Part shown: one piece after another, positions 31,611 through 38,987 of the stretch
Layout: the number at the start of each line of letters is the position of its first letter
Position numbering within the stretch: the stretch's first letter is position 1
Source of the DNA: Cladosporium sp. IMV 00045
Taxonomy: Eukaryota > Ascomycota > Dothideomycetes > Cladosporiales > Cladosporiaceae
Assembly: GCA_001931905.2 (NCBI GenBank)
Contig: MSJI02000222.1
Span: 1-38,987, forward strand
Reading direction: 5' to 3'
DNA: 38,987 nt
Position numbers and translations under genes: made by a program
The notes under the pieces: model-generated
Databases searched by the model: none
Told to the model about the DNA's origin: nothing
The model's input: only the letters and a program-made list of their open reading frames with translations

Positions 31611-32022
31611 ACCTAACGCCCTCGCGACCTAACGCCTATAGAGTACCTAACGCCTAAAAACCGACCGACCCCGATCGTCGAGCGCTCTTCAGGCAAAGTA
31701 GTATAGGCCTCGGTAATACTACACCCGTTCTTAGTAATCAGATCAGACGCCTGGCCGCGGAGATATTTGCGTCCCAACACCTAACGCCCTGGGGCTAGAT
31801 TCGGGGGTGACCCTGCGCCACCTAACGCCCTAGGACCCAATGCCCTAAAATCGACCGCACCCGATCGCAGGGCCGTGTTCAGGGAAGTGAATATAACTAT
31901 ACGAGATGCGGTAATAGCAGATAGTAGCCGGGCCGCGCACCGCGTCGTCGAGGTCTCTATGTTCTAATACCTAACGCCTAAAGCCCCTCTAGGCTAAAGG
32001 GGCTTTAAGCGCACCTGACGCC
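31611..32022. repeat. rDNA intergenic spacer repeats (about 190-bp units with ACCTAACGCC motifs)
   Basis: The decamer ACCTAACGCC or a near variant occurs at 31611, 31627, 31645, 31779, 31820, 31835, 31969 and 32013. Pairs recur with a 190 bp offset (31645/31835 and 31779/31969). Between them lie diverged shared blocks such as GACC(C)CGATCG, followed by a TTCAGG(C/G) segment and CGGTAATA. So at least two tandem units of about 190 bp are present. The block lies 3' of the 28S gene in transcription direction. Confidence 0.75.
31979..32007. other. Perfect 10-bp inverted repeat (hairpin) in the spacer
   Basis: TAAAGCCCCT at 31979-31988 and its exact complement AGGGGCTTTA at 31998-32007 are separated by 9 bases. 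On the minus strand it would lie about 300 nt downstream of the 28S 3' end, where fungal 3' ETS processing hairpins lie; that role is only a guess. Confidence 0.6.
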
Positions 32023-32310
32023 GCCTAGCGCGCAAGGACGGATGCGGCAGGGGGGCGACCCTGCGTTTCGAACGAAGTAGTAGTAGCAGACGCATAGAGC
32101 TAAACTAGGGCAGTCCTTTTAGCCCTTTTAGTCGGGTCTAGCTAAGTACGAAAGCTGTGCGGGGGCGACCCTGACGTCCCGGCCGGATAGGCAATAAGGG
32201 GACCAGACGCTAGAGGCGCCGGCCCTTGAAACTTAATTGAACCTAATTGTATCCGGCCCCCTCTAGGCGCAGGCCATTAGCTAGCCTATACTAACTAATA
32301 GGGGTGTTAT
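32023..32310. other. rDNA spacer 3' of the 28S gene
   Basis: Spacer with GC-rich blocks such as GGGGGCGACCCTG (at 32051 and 32160, related to 31804). No coding content. Composition continues the CA/TG-poor pattern of the rDNA unit. Confidence 0.55.
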
Positions 32311-32705
32311 TAATAAATCTAGGTCATAACGGGCTTACGCTTAGCAGCTCGTAATAACAAGGCTACTCGACTGCTTACACGACCCGGTGACACGTCTAAG
32401 TCGTCTGCAAAGGATTCATCCTAGCGCGCTATTAAATTGCTATCCGGCAATTACCTCTCCCGACTTCTACGAGAGAGGAGTTATACCCTACTAAGGTCCG
32501 GGGCCGAAGCCTATTCGTATCCTCGTACGACGTGCTAGAGAAAATCGCCCCGTTCTAGCATGGATTCTAACTTAGAGGCGTTTAGCTATTATCTAGCAGA
32601 TAGTAGCTTCGCGGTACTACCCGGTCGGACAGCCGCAAAAACCAATTATCTGAATCCGCGGTTCCTCTCGTACTAAGCGGAATTACTATTAGGGCGACGG
32701 TCATT

Positions 32706-32744
<39 letters not shown>

Positions 32745-33415
32745 TAGCTTACGTTCCCTATTAGTAGGTGAACAATCTAACGCTTACCGAATTCTGCTTC
32801 GGTATAATAGGAAGAGCCGACATCGAAGGATTAAAAAGCAACGTCGCTATAAACGCTTGGCTACTACAAGCCAGTTATCCCTGTAGTAACTTTTCTAGCA
32901 CCTCTAGCCTCAAATTTCGAGGGACTAAAGGATCGATAGGCTACACTTTCATAGTTTGTATTTATACTGAAAATCAAAATCAAGGGGACTTTTACCCTTT
33001 TGCTCTACTAGAGATTTCTGTTCTCTATGAGTCCCCCTTAGGACACCTGCGTTATGGTTTAACAGATATGCCGCCCCAGCCAAACTCCCCACCTAATAAT
33101 GTTATTAACCCGGATCAGCCCGCGAAGGACTTTAATATAAGAAAATGGTCGATAAAGACTAGTTCCGCTTAATTAATTAAGTAAAAAAACGATAAGGGTA
33201 GTAGTATTTCACCGGCGCCGAAGCTCCTACCTATTCTACACCCCCTATGTCTTTTCACAATGTCAAACTAGAGTTAAGCTCAATAGGGTCTTCTTTCCCC
33301 GCTGATTTTGCGAAGCCCGTTCCCTTCGCTATAGTTTCGCTAGATAGTAGATAGGGATAGTAGGAATCTCGTTAATCTATTTATACGCGTCACTAATTAG
33401 ATAACGAGGCATTTA

Positions 33416-33461
<46 letters not shown>

Positions 33462-35589
33462 AGTTGAATTTCTTTACTTTGATATTTAGAGCACTAGGTA
33501 GAAATCACATTGCGTTAATACCATTTTCTAGCTATCGCAATACTATGTTTTAATTAGATAGTTAGATTCCCCTTATCCGTACCAGTTCTAAGTTAGTTGT
33601 TAAGCGTGCGCCGGACGGGCGAACCCTACTAAGAGCGTCCGCCACCGGGTGCTAGAAGGCGCCGGCCGTAAGGCTAGTGCTAACCTGCTCCTAGGGCTTC
33701 TACTTAAGGCCTAACGCACCTAACCCTTAGAGCTAATCCTTATCCCGAAGTTACGGATCTATTTTGCCGACTTCCCTTATCTACATTGTTCTATTAACTA
33801 GAGGCTATTTACCTTAGAGACCTACTACGGTTATAAGTACGACCTCGCGTGAAAATCATTCCTTCCGGCGGATTTTCAAGGGTCGTCGAGAGCGCACCGG
33901 ATAGCATAAAGGTGTACTACTCTACCTACTATTAAACCCTAGCTCCGGACAAACCGATTTCAGGGTGATAGATAGTTAAGAAGAAAAGAGAACTCTTCCC
34001 GGGGCCCCCGCCGACGTCTCCACCTTTAGTTGCGTTGCCGCGGATAATCCATATCGAGGTACCGGAATATTAACCGGTTTCCCTTTCGCTAGGCGGCGCC
34101 CGAGAGCGCACTTTAAAACGGAGTTTCCCTATAGCTTAGGATCGACTAACCCGTGTCCAACTACTATTCACACGGAACCTTTCCCTACTTCAGTCCTTAA
34201 AGTTCTCATTTAAGTATTTGCTACTACCACTAAGATCTGCACTAGAGGCCGTTCTACCCGGGGTCACCCCTAAGGCTTCGTTACGGGCCTCCACGCCTAC
34301 CTACTCGCTAGGGTATCGTTTCTACCCTAGCGGCGAGGTATTAGTAGTACGCTTAAGCGCCATCCATTTTCAGGGCTAGTTCATTCGGCAGGTGAGTTAT
34401 TACACACTCCTTAGCGGATTCCGACTTCTATAGCTACCGTCCTACTATCTAGATAAACTAATACCTTTTGTAGTGTCTAATAAGCGTACATTCCGGCACC
34501 TTAACCTCGCGTTCGGTTTATCCCGCATCGCTAGTTCTACTTACCAAAAATGGCCTACTAGTAACGATACATTCAAATGTCCACGTTCAACTAAGTAATA
34601 AGGACTTCTTACATATTTAAAGTTTGAGAATAGGTTAAGGTTGTTTCAACCCTAAGGCCTCTAATTATTCGCTTTACCTCATAAAACTAAAAACGTTACT
34701 ACTATCCTAAGGGAAACTTCGGTAGGAACTAGCTACTAGATAGTTCGATTAGTCTTTCGCCCCTATACCCAAATTTGACGATCGATTTGCACGTCAGAAC
34801 CGCTACGAGCCTCTACTAGAGTTTCCTCTAGCTTCACCCTATTTAGGCATAGTTTACTATCTTTCGGGTCCTAATAGCTATACTTATACTTAAATCCATC
34901 CGAAGACATTAGGATCGGTCGATGATGCACCTTGCGGTTCTCACCTCCGTTCACTTTCATTACGCGTAGGGGTTTAACACCCGAATACTCGCATAGATAT
35001 TAGACTCCTTAGTCCGTGTTTTAAGACGGGCGGATTACGACTATTACGCTAGCATCCTAGCCGAAGCGCGGACCTCGCCCGGCGCTCGCTGCATTACTAG
35101 AGGCTATAACACTCCCGAGGGAGCCACATTCCTCTAGTCTTATCTAGCGGCACCAGACGATGCTAGCCTGCAACGCGGCGAGTAAACCGGTTAGAAGACC
35201 GGCGGAACACCGCGAGCAAGTCTGGTTGCAATCCCTTCCCTTTTAATAATTTCACGTGCTTTTTAACTCTCTTTCTAAAGTGCTTTTCATCTTTCGATCA
35301 CTCTACTTGTGCGCTATCGGTCTCTAGCCAATATTTAGCTTTAGAAGAAATTTACCTCCCATTTAGAGCTACATTCCTAAACAACTCGACTCGTCGAAGG
35401 AGCTACGTATAGGGTGCCTTTCCGACCGCATACGGGATTCTTACCCTCTATAACGTCCTATTCCAAGGAACTTAGGTCGGTAGCTACCTAGAAGCATCCT
35501 CTACAAATTATAACTCGGACGCCGAAGACGCTAGATTTCAAATTTGAGCTATTGCTACTTTACTCGCCGTTACTAGAGTAATCCCTATT

Positions 35590-35622
<33 letters not shown>

Positions 35623-35656
35623 GTTTAGCGGGTATCCCTACCTAATCCGAGGTTAA
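32311..35656 (-). rRNA. 28S (25S/LSU) rRNA gene copy, RIP-mutated
   Basis: The minus strand carries a full-length LSU of about 3.35 kb, so no large intron is inserted. The 5' end is recognised by the complement of CTTATTGATATGCTTAAG (35606-35623) and CCGAGGTTAA (35647-35656). The 3' end is near the complement of CAGCTCGTAATAACAAGGCT (32344). Compared with the conserved fungal sequence as I remember it, differences are mostly CpA to TpA or TpG to TpA. For example, AAGTTCAGCGGG has become AAGTTTAGCGGG and CCCTGTTGG has become CCCTATTAG. Such changes in core helices would impair rRNA, so I regard it as a non-functional copy. Ends are accurate to perhaps 10 nt. Confidence 0.9.
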
Positions 35657-35806
35657 CCTTAGAAATAGGTTTGTTTTTCGGCGTAGCCTCCCGTAGCACC
35701 CTTTAGCGAATAGTTTCCATAACGCTAAGGGGATAGAAGACCTAGCCGGTCGATTTGAGGCGCGCGGCGGACCGCGTCGCCTAATACTAAGCGAGGCTTG
35801 AGTAGT
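35657..35806 (-). other. Internal transcribed spacer 2 (ITS2)
   Basis: The 150 bases between the 5.8S and 28S ends. On the minus strand it begins CTACTCAAGCCTCGCTTAGT. The usual capnodialean form would be CCACTCAAGCCTCGCTTGGT, so two more RIP-type changes are visible. The resemblance supports a Dothideomycete origin. Confidence 0.8.
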
Positions 35807-35964
35807 GAAATGACGCTCGAATAGGTATGCCCCCCGGAATACTAGGGGGCGCAATATGCGTTTAAAGATTCGATGATTCACTAAATTCTGCAATTCACAT
35901 TACTTATCGCATTTCGCTACGTTCTTTATCGATACTAGAACTAAGAGATCCGTTATTAAAAGTT
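35807..35964 (-). rRNA. 5.8S rRNA gene copy, RIP-mutated
   Basis: 158 nt, full length. Against the almost invariant fungal 5.8S (from memory) I count 13 differences. All are transitions at CpA or TpG sites giving TpA; on the + strand GAACAGGCATG reads GAATAGGTATG, CGCTGCGTTCTTCATC reads CGCTACGTTCTTTATC, and GTTGTTGAAAG reads GTTATTAAAAG. Several CpA sites (in GCAATTCACATTAC) are untouched. No transversions or indels were noticed. This is the cleanest evidence in the window for RIP. Confidence 0.92.
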
Positions 35965-36125
35965 TTAATTTATTAATTAAATTTACTTAGACTACAAAGT
36001 TACGTAAGAGTTTTAATGTGTCTACCCGGGGCCCCCGCCCGTAAAAAGGCAGGGTCGCCCCGGAGGCAATAGAGTCGGACAACAAAGGGTTATAAACATC
36101 CCCGGCCGGAGCCGGGGGTTACTTA
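35965..36125 (-). other. Internal transcribed spacer 1 (ITS1)
   Basis: About 160 bases between 18S and 5.8S. Very TA-rich next to 5.8S (TTAATTTATTAATTAAATTT), with a GC-rich central block (CCCGGGGCCCCCGCCCG). No gene or repeat seen. Confidence 0.8.
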
Positions 36126-37925
36126 TAATGATCCCTCCGCAGGTTTACCTACGGAGACCTTGTTACGACTTTTACTTCCTCTAAATGACCGGGTTTAACC
36201 AACTTTCCGGCCCTAGGTAGTCGTTACCGACCTCCCTAGGCTAGTCCGAAGGCCTTACCGAGCTATTCAATCGGTAGTAGCGACGGGCGGTATGTATAAA
36301 GGGCAGGGACGTAATTAACGCATGCTAATGACATGCGCTTACTAGGCATTCCTCGTTAAAGAGCAATAATTGCAATGCTCTATCCCTAGCACGATAGAGT
36401 TTAACAAGATTACCCAGACCTTTCGGATAAGGAAATGAACTCGTTAGCTCTATTAGTGTAGCGCGCGTGCGGCCTAGAACATCTAAGGGCATTATAGACC
36501 TATTATTGCCTCAAACTTCTATCGGCTTAAGCCGATAGTCCCTCTAAGAAGCCGGCGACCCGCTAAAGCGGGCCTAGCTATTTAGCAGGTTAAGGTCTCG
36601 TTCGTTATCGCAATTAAGCAGACAAATTACTCTACTAACTAAGAACGGCTATATACTACCACCCATAAAATTAAGAAAGAGCTCTCAATCTATCAATCCT
36701 TATTATATCTAGACCTAGTGAGTTTCCCCGTATTGAGTCAAATTAAGCCGTAGGCTCTACGCCTAGTAGTGCCCTTCCGTTAATTTCTTTAAGTTTCAGC
36801 CTTACGACTATACTCCCCCTAGAACCTAAAAACTTTGATTTCTCGTAAGGTACCGAGCGGGTCAAAATACTAATACCGCCCGATCCCTAGTCGGCATAGT
36901 TTATGGTTAAGACTACGACGGTATCTAATCGTCTTCGATCCCCTAACTTTCGTTTACTAATTAATGAAAACATCCTTAGCAAATGCTTTCGTAGTAGTTA
37001 GTCTTTAAGCAATCTAAGAATTTCACCTCTAACGCTTAAATACTAATGCCCCCGACTATCCCTATTAATCATTACGGCGGTCCTAGAAACCAATAAAATA
37101 GAACTACACGTCCTATTCTATTATTCTATGCTAATGTATTCGAGTAAAGGCCTGCTTTAAACACTCTAATTTTTTCAAAGTAAAAGTCCTAGTTCCCTAG
37201 CACGCCTAGTAAAGGGTATGAGGTTCCCTAGAAGGAAAGGCCCGGCCGGACTAGTATACGCGGTGAGGCGGACCGGCCAGCTAGGCCTAAGGTTTAACTA
37301 CGAGCTTTTTAACTGCAACAACTTTAATATACGCTATTGGAGCTAGAATTACCGCGGCTACTAGCACTAGACTTGCCCTCCAATTGTTCCTCGTTAAGGG
37401 ATTTAAATTGTACTTATTCTAATTATAAGACCTAAAAGAGCCCTATATTAGTATTTATTATTACTACCTCCCCGTATCGGGATTAGGTAATTTGCGCGCC
37501 TACTGCCTTCCTTAGATATAGTAGCCGTTTCTTAGGCTCCCTCTCCGGAGTCGAACCCTAATTCCCCGTTACCCGTTAATACCATAGTAGGCTACTATCC
37601 TACTATCGAAAGTTAATAGGGTAGAAATTTGAATGAACTATCGCCGGCGCAAGGCTATACGATTCGTTAAGTTATTATGATTTACTAAGGAGCCCCGAAG
37701 GGCATTAGTTTTTTATCTAATAAATACACCCCTTCCGAAGTCGAGGTTTTTAGCATGTATTAGCTCTAGAATTACCACGGTTATCTATGTAGTAAGGTAC
37801 TATCAAATAAACGATAACTGATTTAATGAGCCATTCGCAGTTTCACCGTATAGTTGCTTATACTTAGACATGCATAGCTTAATCTTTGAGACAAGCATAT
37901 AACTACTAGTAGAATCAACTAGGTA
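36126..37925 (-). rRNA. 18S (SSU) rRNA gene copy, RIP-mutated
   Basis: Full length at about 1.80 kb, so no group I intron. The 3' end is identified by the complement of TAATGATCCCTCCGCAGG (36126), the 5' end by AGAATCAACTAGGTA ending at 37925. The universal 5' segment (complement of CTACTGGCAGAATCAACC) reads CTACTAGTAGAATCAACT, i.e. only CpA to TpA and TpG to TpA changes. GGTTCACCTACGG near the 3' end reads GGTTTACCTACGG. Intact length with directional transitions suggests a copy that was recently active rDNA and then mutated. Confidence 0.92.
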
Positions 37926-38700
37926 ACTATCTTCGGCGGCCCTCGCGCCCTGGAGCGCTCGGGCCTAACCCTAGTAAAGGGGTCGGAGTTAGTTAAAAGG
38001 TAGGGGCGCCTTTCCCGAGGGTTAGGTCGCCCGGCCTTAGACTCGCCGCGGGCGTTAGCCTTTGGTTCGCCTTCGGGCTATCCGATTACTATAACTGGAT
38101 TCCCTAAGGTAAGGTCCGCCGTGGAACGGGCGGGCGTCCGTTGAGACGCCGCCCGACTAAGGCATGCCTACCTTAAGAGGAGGTTACCCGCCGCCGGTTA
38201 CGTCGGTTAGGACGGTTACCGGTACGCGGGCATGCCCCCGATTGCGTCTTAGGTAATGATAGCTAACGGCTAACAACCTATAGACTCCTTCAGCGCTAGA
38301 TGCTCGCGAGAGCACCCGGTCTTCAGGCACCGCGGCCTCCCGGATGGCTGGGGTAGAGCTAATTGAATAGAAGTACTACTAGCCGTCCGATAAACCGTAG
38401 TAGCGGACTATAACCGGCCTCGGAGCGACAGCGATTACGTATATCCGGCTCACCGAGGCCCTATTAATGTTCCTTGCGGACTTGGGACTAGGTATTAAAG
38501 GGTAGGGGGCTAATCGACGGGTCGCCCGTAGCCGACTACCTGTCGCCGGACAGATTTCAGCGCTAGACCCGCACCTAAAGCGCCTAGATACGTCCCCCCT
38601 AGGGGGGCGTAGATAAGCTAAGGGGGCGGGGCGGGGCCTCGTTCTGACCGGCGGCAGGTAGGGGCCGTCGACTACATTCAATTCGAACCAAATCGGGATT
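37926..38700 (-). other. 5' external transcribed spacer / intergenic spacer upstream of 18S
   Basis: Non-coding, GC-rich, poor in CA and TG like the rRNA genes next to it. It includes palindromic GC blocks (CCCCCCTAGGGGGG at 38595-38608). The rDNA promoter should lie here or slightly beyond on the minus strand, but I cannot pinpoint it. Confidence 0.6.
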
Positions 38701-38987
38701 AACTGTGGCCGCGGGTTCACTGTCTGCGGCTTTCAAAAGACCTCTTCGATCGTTGGGAATTGGGTATTAATCAATTCTTAATCAATTTCAGAGGCTTTTG
38801 CCTTTCCTTCTTACATACCCTCCGAACTGGTCTGGGCCAAATTTGTGCGTGCAGCGGGTCGCGCGCGGGGGACCCCCCAAACGCCGGCCGGTTTTTGGTG
38901 CAAAACCCCAAAAAGCCTCCAAAGATGCACCAAAGCCGGAGACCAAACTGGTCGGCACGGCGGGGACTTTGTCGTTTTCGACTCCGA
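38701..38987. other. Right-end segment without RIP signature
   Basis: Composition changes: CA and TG dinucleotides become frequent again (TTTCAAAAGACC, GTGCAAAACCCC, AAAGATGCACCAAAG). An inverted repeat is present: TTTGGTGCA (38894-38902) and TGCACCAAA (38926-38934), extended imperfectly by CCGG on both outer sides. No gene seen. It is either IGS outside the mutated segment, single-copy flank, or a junction artefact. Confidence 0.5.

Noticed and set aside
31611..32022. CCTAA-containing repeats as telomere sequence
   Set aside because: The unit is ACCTAACGCC at irregular and 190-bp spacing, not a CCCTAA hexamer array; it is rDNA spacer.
32768..33172. 134-codon open frame on the + strand inside the 28S gene
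   Set aside because: It is the well-known spurious antisense reading of LSU rRNA; its length and words follow from rRNA conservation, not from a protein.
36126..37925. Functional rDNA or group I intron in 18S
   Set aside because: Length is that of an intron-free SSU, and conserved positions carry RIP-type changes incompatible with a normal rRNA.
38379..38720. 113-codon minus-strand frame in the rDNA external spacer
   Set aside because: GC-rich spacer readily gives Arg/Pro-rich open frames; no family resemblance.
1..38987. tRNA genes and CRISPR arrays
   Set aside because: No A/B-box pair with a cloverleaf was noticed by eye, and no regularly spaced short direct repeats of CRISPR form; a tRNA search program could still find one that I missed.

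Overview
This is nuclear DNA of a filamentous ascomycete (Pezizomycotina). The evidence is many short introns of about 50-65 bp with GTAAGT-like donors and CTGAC/CTAAC branch points, fungal-only families (DUF3176-type membrane protein, fungal CorA-like proteins, NACHT-ankyrin remnant), and a myosin-I of fungal architecture. The ITS2 start and the 5.8S and 18S sequences of the rDNA block look most like Dothideomycetes (Capnodiales/Mycosphaerellales). That placement rests on remembered sequences and is not certain.

Layout. Positions 1-27 kb are ordinary gene space, nearly all on the + strand: the 3' part of a penta-EF-hand protein (1-842); class I myosin (1973-5918); a CorA-like membrane protein (6401-8081); a large protein with a degenerate alpha/beta-hydrolase region, ankyrin repeats and a CorA-like membrane domain (9013-13026); a compact SRPK-like kinase (13288-14785); a DUF3176-type membrane protein (15180-17248); a broken GH47 alpha-mannosidase on the minus strand (17630-18520); a membrane-anchored aspartic-protease-like protein without catalytic Asp motifs (about 19002-20738); an M28/PSMA-type secreted carboxypeptidase (21502-23722); a small mandelonitrile-lyase-like cupin (24209-24686); a salicylate-hydroxylase-type FAD monooxygenase (25280-26578); and a convergent repeat-containing hypothetical gene (26628-27161, minus).

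From about 27.2 kb the character changes to decayed DNA: a NACHT-ankyrin (NLR-like) pseudogene with frameshifts, stops and an in-frame (ACT)19 tract (27765-30740); a transposase-like remnant (30885-31560); and then a full-length rDNA unit in minus orientation (18S 36126-37925, 5.8S 35807-35964, 28S 32311-35656) with spacer on both sides.

The most striking feature is that this rDNA unit carries the signature of repeat-induced point mutation (RIP). At universally conserved rRNA positions, CpA has become TpA and TpG has become TpA, while overall lengths and most other positions are intact. It is therefore probably a dead, displaced rDNA copy. The last 280 bases or so (from about 38.7 kb) are again rich in CA/TG and look unmutated, so a RIP boundary lies there.

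The live genes do not form one pathway. Local associations worth noting are the two CorA-like genes in tandem and the cupin/salicylate-hydroxylase pair. Exon coordinates were deduced by hand from splice motifs and reading frames; homologies are from recognition, not from searches.
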